Below, in pieces: positions 1 to 8,963 of a stretch of DNA of 64,000 nucleotides. The first letter of the stretch is position 1. Each line of letters opens with the position of its first letter. Position numbers and translations under genes: made by a program. The notes below the pieces were generated by a model. It saw nothing but the letters and a program-made list of their open reading frames with translations. It ran no database searches and was not told where the DNA came from. This DNA comes from Pseudoscleropodium purum (lineage: Eukaryota; Streptophyta; Bryopsida; Hypnales; Brachytheciaceae), in the NCBI GenBank assembly GCA_963969395.1, contig OZ017795.1, forward strand, positions 29,555,063-29,619,062. The letters are read 5' to 3'.

Positions 1-2
1 AC

Positions 3-145
3 ATTCCTTATACAACTTTTATACAATGGTGTTATGGTGAGAGAATAAGTAGAAGAAGGGGAGTACATGGTGCTCTAATTGTGCAAGAACAAAGTCAAAT
101 TGTGAATTACCTTCTAGCTATGTGTGACAAGGGTCTAAGTCTGAG
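3..145 (+). pseudogene. pogo/Tigger-like transposase, N-terminal HTH fragment
   Basis: An open frame starting at base 3 runs into the CACTA end at 146. It reads like the helix-turn-helix N-terminus of pogo/Tigger/CENP-B-type transposases: IPYTTFIQWCYG, then a segment LIVQEQSQIVNYLLAMCDKG, which resembles the conserved 'E..IV..L..M...G' helix of that group. The rest of the same gene lies after the other end of element A at 45,421, and joining the flanks keeps the frame. The true start lies upstream of the window. The assignment rests mainly on the much clearer DDE half at 45.4-46.5 kb. Confidence 0.55.
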
Positions 146-860
146 TCCACTACAAGAAAAGGGAGATATAAATGACTACAGGCATTGACTTGGAAGTGAC
201 TTCTTATTCAGTTTGACTGAAGAATGATTGAACCCTCTATAATTGCATAGGGGGTGCGGCTGGAAGAGGTCTTGAGTCATTTAGAAGTCAAAATTTGTAA
301 CTTCCGGATGAGGATTTTATGAAAGGGCACGATGATGGTAGACCATTGTTTACATAGGAGTACTTGGGCTATGATGTCTATAGAAAGTCATTATAGAGTC
401 AGTAGTTACAATTGCCGTTCACTTTTCTATGACTCAAAAATGACTGACAAGGGATTGGGTGCCCACTTTTAGTTTTTTGAAGCAAGGTAGTACATTGACG
501 TGGACAACGGTTTTACTATTGTTGTCCGATATGACTGCAGTTCACTACTGAATGACTGCAACATGACTTCTACCTAGATTCTTTGGGATTGCCGCTTCAT
601 GGAGTATGATGGTTGGGCTTCTATTGATGTGGACTTTGGTGACTTCAGCTTGATTGTGCCAAAGAATGACTCTTACTAACATCAGGGTTCTATTTTCTTG
701 CGACGGACTCCAAAGACAATATTGGGTGAAATGTTCAGATACTTTTAAGGCAATTTTGGATACGACAATTTACATTACATTTGATTTCTTTCAAACTAGA
801 GCATACATGCATTGCACATTCATTATAGTTATTCTTCTAATTGGGCATATACATATGCTT
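146..860. repeat. Left terminal and subterminal repeats of CACTA A
   Basis: After the CACTACAAG terminus, at least eight copies of ATGACT or its complement occur within about 550 bp (for example near 170, 264, 428, 440, 529, 552, 563 and 666). CACTA transposons carry subterminal repeats of this sort, bound by TnpA. The same motif crowds the right end at 44.7-45.4 kb. No gene is supported here. Confidence 0.65.
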
Positions 861-886
861 GATTAAGCACATGTAACCTTATAATG

Positions 887-2508
887 CTAGTATCCTCCAT
901 GAGCTAGTAAGTTCTCTTCCTTTGTCAGCTCGATGGCCCCAACTAGATTAACCGCCTCTGTAGCATCGAGAAATGTGTTGGGAGCTCTAAGCCTTATACT
1001 CTCTACTCTAGTAAAGATGAATGCGTCCACTATATCCACAACTTCAAGTCTCACTCTAGCCTCTTTTTGTAAGACTACTTTCCAACCATGTCTACCTTCA
1101 ACATGTGAAAAGAATACTTGCATTGCTTAGCTCGAAAAATGAAGGGCTCCAACATGCGAGGTAGAGTACGTCGAAAGTTCACCAATAAGAAGTCGAACTC
1201 GTCTCGCGTATATGTGGAATGACCTCGAGTGTCTTGGATTTTCACCCAGTCACAACACAATAAGATGATGTGCATATTCAATGTACCATAATTCAGCTCC
1301 AATATGTCCTTTAGTACTCCCACGTAGTTCACAGTCGATTCCTCTCCATTATCTAACTACTATTGGGAAATGGAAGTGACACCACTATTGTAGCTCAACA
1401 AGTGCTTAGTTATGTTCATCTTCTACATGGAAGTGGTTATTGAACACAAGGACAGGTCTGTAGTGAATAGCCCTTTGTGTTGGTTTTTTACTCAGCAATA
1501 ATTGGTCCATGTTCATGGGGTTACTCAAGTCCACATCAACATTTTGCAATCTACGATGAATCCAAAACAACATTGTTAGGGTGCCTGGATTTTGAGCTGA
1601 TTCAATCCTCCACTCCCTACGGACAAAAGTACAAAATAATTCTCACTTACATGGGACAAGGGGCATACACATCCAAAAATTCATACCTTTGTTGTACTAT
1701 CAACCTCTAAAACTACAACAGAGACAATCAACTATAGTGACTACTCGATGACTTGACAAAGTTGTTGTACAGTCATTTTTTAGTTACATCTAATATATTG
1801 ACTTCTTCAAGACTTTTAGACGTCTTCCACACTATTGTAGACTCCTCCCTCGCCATGGAATACCTCAGCAATATAGTGCAAGGGAAAAAAAATAGAATAC
1901 GGCATCACAGTCATAGGTTCCATGCTTTACTTATGCCACCAAATCCTCTATAGAAGTTGAATTGGACAACACGTATTGGTGGGCTATGTCTCTCATCTCT
2001 AGAGTCGTTACATATGGCTTCTCGTCCCCCTAAGGACCTCCTTTGCATTTCCTATCTCCTCTTCTTCATCCCATACTCGTCTTGTAGTGCCCTCAAAACC
2101 TTGGAGGTATTCGGTTATAAATTTGATGCACTCATCCTATAGATACCCTTCTGCCACGTAGACCTTTGGATGGGCTATGTTCCGCACATAGCCCTTTAGC
2201 ACTTTCATGTATTGTTCCACAGGGTACATCCACCTTGCACTCACTAGACCGTACAAGTCCAACTCCTTTGCCAAATAATAGGGAAGATGAGTCATCATGT
2301 CAAAAAAGGATGGTGGGAACTCAATCTCCAACAATGCCATGGTTTTAGCCACATCTACTTCCAATGAGGGAAAGCCCAAGGGATTGTAAACCTTCGTGCA
2401 TAGACTTCAAAATACCTTGCAGATTCGCATGACTGCCATACGAGGACTAGGTTCCATCAACCCTCGAAGAGCAAGTGGCATGACCTGTTGCATTAAAATG
2501 TGGTAATC
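887..2508 (-). pseudogene. tnp2: CACTA A Tnp2 transposase, 3' portion (decayed)
   Basis: The minus strand encodes the C-terminal part of a Tnp2-family (En/Spm) transposase. At the insertion edge (about 2,430-2,508) it reads DYHILMQQVMPLALRGLM, a conserved Tnp2 signature. Next comes a DUF4218-like part (2,137-2,379) with SARWMYPVEQYMKVLKGYVR, then a DUF4216-like region (1,075-1,332) with LLCCDWVKIQDTRG, and a tail at 887-1,123. Frames change between pieces, partly through introns (about 1,330-2,130 is largely non-coding) and partly through decay. The upstream part of the gene continues at 5,799 beyond the 3.3-kb element, and the reading frame closes across that insertion. Confidence 0.75.
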
Positions 2509-2763
2509 TGTCGCAGCTTAGAATTTTGATTTTCTTAGTATACACCAAAATAGGAACGGAAACTAGTCATTAGCTAACCGGATCCGATTAGGTGGGGAAG
2601 GAAAACTCAGAATTAGCACGGAACGTGAAGTAGTGGGCTTCTTGGATCTAATCCGGTCAGGAGTAACTAACGACGGAAACGGAATGTAACACGGATTAGG
2701 TCTAGGACCGGATGATGATGATGAACCGGATTCATGATGACAAACCGGAAAGGGTCCAAGGAC

Positions 2764-2770
2764 TATATAA
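2764..2770 (+). promoter_or_regulatory. TATA box upstream of the 554-codon ORF
   Basis: TATATAA lies about 180 bp before the ATG at 2,948. It is kept in copy 2 (25,981-25,990, opposite strand). In copy 3 it is changed to CTATAAAAGG at about 39,408-39,418. Several ACCGGA/TCCGGT motifs lie just upstream. Confidence 0.5.
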
Positions 2771-2947
2771 GGAGGGGCTTTCACTGTTGCACCCCCTTTT
2801 AGAAACTCGACCTTGAGAGCGCGCGGTTGAGTTTTTGGAGTTTGTGCGTCTGGACGTTTGTGTTTTGTCTGTTTTGCTTCCGGTTGAGATCGGAGAGAGA
2901 GAGTGAGGAACGGGACGTGCGGCTAGAAGAGAGTGAGGTAGATGTGA

Positions 2948-4612
2948 GTGGGAATGCCTCCGCTACGTAGGTCGAGACAAGCGAGTCCCTCTGCAAGCGA
3001 GGTGAAGCTCCGGAAAGTCATTCCGGTTATTCCCTCCACAGAGCCGGAAAAGTCTCAACTCATGGATGATCTCAAATCCATGGGTTGCGTAGGGTTTGCC
3101 GAGAAACCCTGGGGTTTTAGGGAGGAGAGAATGGTCAAGGAGCTCCTCGGAAAGTTGTCCAACCAGTTTGACAACACCGTGAGGGGAACTCCCGTCAGCT
3201 GGAACGAGGGGATGTGGAGAGCGGTTTACGGTTTCCGGGCAGGAGGTTTGGGAATGGCGAGCCGGAAGGATGAGTTTGTCCGAGGGAAGTTTAAGGGAGC
3301 CGTCAACCCAAAGGACGGATACGCGGTCGAGGATTGCTTGGATGACCGACACCGTCGGCTCCTGCAATTCCTGGTTCCGGTTCTTCACCCGAAAAAGCCG
3401 ACCAGGGTGACGATCACCCTCGGCAACACCATTTTCGGTGCCCTCAGTGGTACCCGGAAAGTGGATTGGGCACGGATCATTTCCGATCTCGTGGCCCAGC
3501 TTGTTAGTAGGGTTGGGAAGAAAAGGGCCACTCCAGTGTGCCCTTATCTCTTCCACCTCTATCGGGAGAACCAAGTCCTCACCGATACGGAAGAGAGGGC
3601 GTGGAAGACGCAGGAAGTGCTCCTGAAGTATGGGGAGTCGGAGACGGATGACGAGGCGGAATCCGATTCCGGGTCAGACCGGGAGTCCAGCGAGGAAGAG
3701 GAGGAGCCGATGCCGCCGATCAAGCGACAGAAGCTGACGCCTCCACACAAGCGCGGGACGCCTCCCGGTCAAGACAAACCAGCCCCGAAGGAGAAACCGG
3801 AAGCCGAGAAGACCAATTCCGGGGGAGATCCGGATATGCAAGATCCGTTCAACGGTCTGATCAACGTCCTCTACAACATCAGGGCGGATTGGGAGGTCAA
3901 GCACAGGACGCTTTCGGCGATCGGAAAGTTGGTGGGTGCGGCACCGGACAGCAAATTGGCGGAACAAGTGGCGGAGTGCATCACGAATCCGGAAGAGACC
4001 CGGAAGCAGGAAGCAGAGATCCGCCGGTTGCAGGAGGAGGTGGATAACCTGAAGGCAACTCTTTTTGCCTATCGGGAAGACGTGACGGCCGCCCGGGAGA
4101 TGGCGGAAGAGACTCGGAAGATAGCCGAGCAGATCAAGGCGGTCCTGGGAGAGACCGGAACGGCCGCTGCCAAAGCGAAGCTCTTCGACGAGAAGATCCA
4201 CGAAGAGAAGAAACTATCCGGTTCCCGGATGGTCCGGATTCTCGCGGACTTCGCTGAGCAGGTGGAGACGACAATGGTGGAGGGGTGGAAGGCAGCGGAC
4301 CGGATCGAGGAGAGCAGCCGGAAGCTGACGGGAGCGACGTGCGACAAAGGTATTCATCTTTCTGACATCTCACTACCGGATCTCTTTCCGGACGCGACCA
4401 TTCAGAAGGATAGGAAGGATTGGACTCCTGAGTCCAAGAAGTCTGCACGGACTGGGACTCCGGGCACGAGACCGGATATCACCATCGACCTGGAGTCTCC
4501 ACCCGGATCGAATCCTGCGGAGGGGGAACGGGTCCGGAATTTGAGCGAAGTCTTCGAGGAGCTAGTCCCGGAGGTCGGAAGCCCGACGATAGGATCTCGA
4601 GTTGTAGGGTAG
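2948..4612 (+). CDS. Uncharacterised 554-residue element protein, copy 1
   Basis: This is an intact ORF and the only sizeable gene of the 3.3-kb element. I do not recognise its family. A globular region at residues about 40-215 contains VSWNEGMWRAVYGF and IFGALSGTRKVDWARI. An extremely acidic stretch follows at about 230-253, then a nuclear-localisation-like basic patch (IKRQKLTPPHKR, about 258-269) and a Pro/Lys/Glu-rich linker. Residues about 349-398 form a heptad-like charged coiled coil, and the C-terminus is polar. No DDE triad, zinc knuckle, reverse transcriptase, protease or membrane segment is visible. The layout suggests a nuclear, self-associating, possibly nucleic-acid-binding protein. 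That is inference. All three copies are full length and about 97% alike by eye. The ATG is the first one after the TATA box. Confidence 0.75.
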   Translation: MGMPPLRRSRQASPSASEVKLRKVIPVIPSTEPEKSQLMDDLKSMGCVGFAEKPWGFREERMVKELLGKLSNQFDNTVRGTPVSWNEGMWRAVYGFRAGGLGMASRKDEFVRGKFKGAVNPKDGYAVEDCLDDRHRRLLQFLVPVLHPKKPTRVTITLGNTIFGALSGTRKVDWARIISDLVAQLVSRVGKKRATPVCPYLFHLYRENQVLTDTEERAWKTQEVLLKYGESETDDEAESDSGSDRESSEEEEEPMPPIKRQKLTPPHKRGTPPGQDKPAPKEKPEAEKTNSGGDPDMQDPFNGLINVLYNIRADWEVKHRTLSAIGKLVGAAPDSKLAEQVAECITNPEETRKQEAEIRRLQEEVDNLKATLFAYREDVTAAREMAEETRKIAEQIKAVLGETGTAAAKAKLFDEKIHEEKKLSGSRMVRILADFAEQVETTMVEGWKAADRIEESSRKLTGATCDKGIHLSDISLPDLFPDATIQKDRKDWTPESKKSARTGTPGTRPDITIDLESPPGSNPAEGERVRNLSEVFEELVPEVGSPTIGSRVVG

Positions 4613-4643
4613 ATAGGATTTTAATTTCAGTTAGGAGTAGGAG

Positions 4644-4663
4644 CGGATCCGGATCCGGATCCG
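4644..4663. repeat. CCGGAT hexamer array
   Basis: Three head-to-tail CGGATC units lie just after the ORF. The array is kept in copies 2 (about 24,092-24,110) and 3 (about 37,516-37,534). It is the densest instance of the CCGG-centred motif that recurs through the element. Confidence 0.7.
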
Positions 4664-4762
4664 GCTCAACAGTATTAGGTTAGACCGGAAATTAGATTAG
4701 GGTGGCGGCGAACCCCACGGGTTTTCCGCTCCTTTTTGTGCTTTTAGGGTTTTCACCCTTTG

Positions 4763-4770
4763 TATATAAA
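4763..4770 (+). promoter_or_regulatory. Second TATA box, downstream of the ORF
   Basis: TATATAAA sits 150 bp past the stop codon and about 1 kb before the element's right end. It is present in all three copies (rc at about 23,981-23,990 and 37,409-37,418). A TATA box placed near the 3' side with about 1 kb downstream is what the U3-R-U5 order of an LTR would give. No transcript evidence is available. Confidence 0.5.
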
Positions 4771-5798
4771 TCGGTTCCTGCGATGGGAACTGGGAGTTGT
4801 TCATTTTGCAAACTTCTTGTACTTTTCTATTCTCTTCATTGTGTGTCTCTCTCCAGCGCGACAGGATTGTATGATGTGGAGTTAGGATAGTACGGGATGG
4901 TTTGCAAGTGATTTCTCCCCTTGGTGTTTATTTTCCGATCCTAGGTGCATGTGAGTAGGTACCGAAGAGTTGGGAGTGAACTTAGTTCCTTAGCACGTCT
5001 AGAGTTTGAGATTCCGGGTGAGAAAGCCGTTGTTAGGCTAGGCGGGTAGGGAGGGATTCCTTAGCTGCGCTAGAACTCCCGGGTGGGAAATCCGGTTGAG
5101 TGTCTGATCTCCTGTGAGGTCTCACCACCCGTATGGGTAACGGAAGAACTTTAGTTGATGTTGGAACGGACGGGTGCACTTGTAACCACCTGTCTTCGCA
5201 CGGATCGGAAGTAGCATCAAGGTCGTTGTAGTGTGAGAGGGTCGAGTGTGGGGTCTTTGTGTGACCTACAACCCGGATTGCTATCTGGGTTGTTGTGAAG
5301 GACCAAACCGGATCCGGATTAGCTTAGGAGTTTAGAAGGTAGGACAGTGGGTCTTCAGCCACTATAAGTCACGGAAGGAGTGGTGGGCCTACCACTCTCA
5401 AAATTAAGCGGCGACCCCTTTGATGGTGAAACAGAGGCAAAACCAAACCGGATAGGATTACGGGTACAGGATGACCATCCGGACCGGATTGGTCAGGACG
5501 GATTTCCAGGATCGGAAATTGTGAGATCCTGGGATTTGGGTATTTGTACGGACCGGATAGTTAGTAGGACCGGAAGAAGGAGTAATCCGGTCTATAGTTA
5601 TCCGGTGTGGTGGTGTTTCTGGTTCTAGATCTAGGACCGGAAAGTAAGATTGGCATACTGACTGAGCTTAACTGCTTAATAGAGCTAGATACTTCACAGG
5701 ATCTCGTGGGTTCGATCTTTAGAGTCACTTAGTTATACTCTAGAGCGATTTTTGTGAGTATAATGGGGAATTGACCTGCCCTGTGCTGCGACATAATC

Positions 5799-6948
5799 GT
5801 AGGACTTCAACCCCTCAAAGTTTCTTTTTCCAAATGCTCCTCTTTAGGTCAAACAAAAATCCACTGGGCAGCTTCAAAGACTCAATGCATTTTGCAAACT
5901 TGTCAAACTCTTCTTCACTTAATACATACAAGGCATGTAGCTTCACCATCTTCCTTGGCTTCCAAGGATGGGGAGCGAGCCACAAGTGCCTCCTCACGTT
6001 CTGCCTCTACAAATCCCTTCTCACCTTCACAATATCCTTCTTCCTTGATATTGTTTTCAATATATTCTTGGCTAGGTTCAGTTCGCAATGCATTACGTCC
6101 AAAGTGTTCTAAATCAAAAGCAGCTACCAACACATAGACGCCATGTAGAACTTCTTATCAATCGCTATCTACACAATCACTGAAAGGTCATAGATTAGTC
6201 ATTTGCAATGACTCAGATTTATGTCTGACTACAACGTTACTTAGAGGATTCTCATCTATGACTTCTATGTCCCACAAAGGTTACATTTAAGTCAAATGCA
6301 AGTCACATACAAGGCACCACCCCAACCTTTGGTAATGGCCACTATCACTTACCTTCCAATATGGCAAGTGATAAAGAATGCTTTGGTGCTTCACGCCATG
6401 GACTTTGGAAGGGTCCCCTATAGCACTGTCTTTGTTTCCAATGGCTTTCCATACCTCATATTCTTTAGCATGCCTTATTTGGTCTTCAACTATCATTGTG
6501 CATGGCTTTGGCCGGTTTTCCATGAAACTAGTGAAGTGGTCCTTCATTCCCTTCGACTTGTAGGGATGATCTTTAGGGAGCCAATGCTGAGTCCCACCAA
6601 ACATACACTTATAAAGCTCAATAGAATGCTCCGCTCCTAAATCCTCACCACACCACAGCCATGCTACAAAGCCTTGGTGGGTGAAATCTCCTATAGTGTC
6701 ATAGTCGGAAAAGTCATGCATGGTCTAGAGCACCATGGCCTACAATTCAAAAAACTTTGACCCTGCTTATTGTATGCAATTGTGTGTAGGAACCCCGGCC
6801 CATAGCTCAAGCAAATCCTCTACAAGAGGCTCTAAGTACACATCAAAGGCATCCGTTGTGACAGATTCCTTTCCTAGAATCAAAAGAGCCAACATAATGA
6901 AGAATTTTTTGGTACTCAGCCATGGAGGTAGGTTGTAATTTAAGAGCA
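5799..6948 (-). pseudogene. tnp2: CACTA A Tnp2 transposase, middle portion
   Basis: The minus strand continues the tnp2 gene of element A. Next to the right-hand insertion (6,767-6,948) it reads LLNYNLPPWLSTKKFFIM, a hallmark of the Transposase_21/Tnp2 core. Then 6,287-6,721 carries a part ending HLPYWKV. From about 6,110 down to 5,815 the frame reads LDVMHCELNLAKNILKTI and SEEEFDKFAKCIESLKLPSG, again Tnp2 signatures, with a stop (TAG) between them. About 6,130-6,290 looks like an intron and includes ATGACT motifs. The gene is interrupted on its 5' side by CACTA B (at 6,949) and on its 3' side by the 3.3-kb element (at 5,793). Confidence 0.75.
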
Positions 6949-7500
6949 CACTATAAGAATCTGGCGTTTTTTGAAACATCAGAAAAAAAAAGGTCTGATG
7001 TTACGTTTGACGGAACGCAGGTCAACATTGATGTCTAAAAAAATTCATTATAACTGACAGGCAAAAAACGTGTGAAAAGCGTGGGAGAAATGTGCCATTT
7101 TTTTGAGGACATCACGTGAAACGCAGGCAAAAGAGCAATCCTTGAAGTGACATGTGGAGGCCATGTCACTGCCATGTCACTGCCCCATAGACTTTGGCGG
7201 ATGGGCAGTGCCACGTGGGACACTTTATCATCCATGACGTGTTTGTTGACGTGGACCCTTGTAAAATCTGACGTGGACTCATAAAATCTGACGTGGCATT
7301 TGCGGCACATTTTGTGGCTTCAAATTTATGGTGCTCTGTGATGTTATGTGTGATGTTCTCTTTGACGCAAAGATGTTTTTTGGAACACCATGTTGAACAT
7401 GGTCCCTGTTTATTGGGACATCATGTGGGACATACGTTACATTCAAAGACAGTGAAACGTTTGTACCAATGTCAGTTCTGACATTCAATGGAGCGACACA
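6949..7500. repeat. Left terminal and subterminal region of CACTA B
   Basis: Following the CACTATAAG end are A-tracts flanked by ACATC/GATGT words, and several TGACGTGG and GATGTC copies (about 7,035-7,300). The right end of B at 29.0-29.28 kb has the matching words TGACGTCAAAAAAAA and GATGACATCAAAAAA. These look like TnpA-binding subterminal repeats. No gene is supported. Confidence 0.55.
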
Positions 7501-8230
7501 TGTAGCACTTTATAGGTTGCTGCGTTTCAATGAATGTTATTATGGACATGGTCTTCCACTTATTTTGAAAAAAGCCCTATTTTCATTAGCATTTTATATA
7601 ACATGCAATTATTTCGAGTACACTAAATTCCTAATAGCAAAGCCGTGGTTCCAAACGGAAACACAATCATGAAGTACAAAGTTCAAAGTTCAAAGCCCAA
7701 GGCAACGTTCAAGACAACATAGAGCATTTTATATTCATAGAAGAAAGCATAAGAGCAAAATGTACAAAATCAACATCTAAGTCTTCCTCCCAAGATATGT
7801 CTAAGTGAAAAGGCTATGTTTGATGGGATCAAGGATGTTGGGGCTCCCTCTACTGCAATTAGCAATTCCGCACGTCCTCGCCCTATAGTATGCCTCAAAA
7901 TATTACACCTCCTTTGCCTTCCTTCCACCAATTGAGCACACTATGTCCAATGTTCAAAAGAAAACGCGCGCTTGTTGCATGCGATATCATGCGTGCCATG
8001 GCAAAGGAACCGTCATTTCTTCTTTGCTGCTGGTTGCTTCTTTCCACTCTGCAACAGTCCTCAATAAGTCAAAAAAACACTTTCTATTTGAGTAGATGAA
8101 AATTTTAAAGATTCTTCCTAGTGGGCTATGCTTGAGTTCAATAAGCATTCTATGAATCCATGATGAGCCAACATACAATTGCATGCACTACAACAATAAA
8201 AAAAGGCCACATGGAATAAGTGAGACTTAC
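7500..8230. other. Gene-free spacer inside CACTA B
   Basis: This lies between the left subterminal repeats and the last recognisable exon of the minus-strand TnpA-like gene. It probably contains the 3' end of that transcript. No protein with recognisable features is seen on either strand. Confidence 0.4.
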
Positions 8231-8642
8231 CTTTGCACTTGCTTGGGCCGGTTTTGAGAGACCCACTAGCTTGGGAGGGGGATTTTTTGTACCAGCTGCT
8301 TTAGATGCCACCTTTGATCTTCTTGCAGTCGTTGTGGTCTTCCCGCCGTGTCGAGGCCGGCTTGACTCACCTGCGACTTCAATGTGTTCCTACAATCACA
8401 TGAAACTAGAGTGTTTCACATTTGCACTCCCATAGACTACTAGGCCATCTTCATGACATGATAGCGCAGGCGCATTAGAGGAGGAACTCAAGTCTTGTCT
8501 GCACTGTTCACTTTGTATTTCCACCTCTATAGAAACTGACTGCGTCGCGCTTGACATCACATGGTGTCATGCACAACATCCAACTTTATGTCCACCTTGA
8601 CACACATTTCTCTTTAGTAAGGCAAGAGTGGCACCTTCTACA

Positions 8643-8963
8643 CAGGGTTGACGAATCTCAACGTCCGCCCCAAAATAGCGTCCGTTTTTCGGACGTCCGG
8701 ACGCTAGCGGACGCAGCATCTCGACCGCCGTCGGAAAGCGGACGGGCGGGGCGGGGCGGGGTGGACGGATGGGGCGGACGGCCCGAGGCGGACGCCCAGA
8801 TCGTGCGGACCAGATCAGTCCGCGCGTCGATCGGACGGCCGTAATCGGGCGGACGGGCGGACAGGCGAATGTTGCGTCCGCCGAACCGCGAATGTCAGCG
8901 GACTCTGTGGACACAACGTCCGCGTCCGGTCGTCCCGGACGTCCGGACGTCGTGTCAACCCTG
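8643..8963 (-). mobile_element. CpG-rich hAT-type miniature element, copy 1
   Basis: The ends are CAGGGTTGAC and GTCAACCCTG, flanked by a perfect 8-bp duplication cttctaca (8,635-8,642 and 8,964-8,971). CAGGG ends with 8-bp duplications define hAT-superfamily insertions. The 321-bp interior has no gene and is extremely CpG-rich, with repeated GGACGTCC palindromes and CGGACG units. It lies in an intron of the TnpA-like gene of element B, in opposite orientation to the other two copies. Confidence 0.9.
8744..8775 (+). other. G-quadruplex-prone G-run cluster
   Basis: Five or more runs of three or four G separated by one to a few bases (GGGCGGGGCGGGGCGGGG) lie inside the miniature element. The pattern satisfies the usual G3+N1-7 rule for a G-quadruplex. 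Folding has not been tested. Confidence 0.55.

Larger units (their letters stand above)
2509..5793 (+). mobile_element. 3.3-kb TG...CA element with one ORF, copy 1 (possible giant solo LTR)
   Basis: The element begins TGTCGCAGC and ends with the exact inverse GCTGCGACA. It is flanked by a perfect 5-bp duplication, taatc (2,504-2,508 and 5,794-5,798). Removing it and one duplicate restores the tnp2 reading frame of element A around DYH. Copies 2 and 3 have identical ends but other target sites, so the boundaries are secure. TG...CA ends plus 5-bp duplications are the mark of LTR-retrotransposon integration, yet no internal direct repeats, primer-binding site or pol genes are seen. It holds a promoter-like TATA, a 554-codon ORF, a second TATA and about 1 kb of non-coding sequence. 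A solo LTR with a gene in its U3 region fits best; a DNA transposon with 5-bp duplications is the alternative. Confidence 0.8.

Noticed and set aside
2963..3574. 203-codon antisense ORF opposite the 554-codon gene, present in all three copies (also 25,179-25,790 and 38,606-39,217), plus a 175-codon one
   Set aside because: Fully overlaps the sense gene in a GC-rich region with few stops. Its conservation follows from that of the sense strand, and no domain or start signal supports it.
2509..5793. 3.3-kb element as a CACTA, Mutator or hAT transposon
   Set aside because: The ends are not CACTA-like, and 5-bp duplications do not fit 3, 9-11 or 8 bp. No transposase motif is seen in its ORF.
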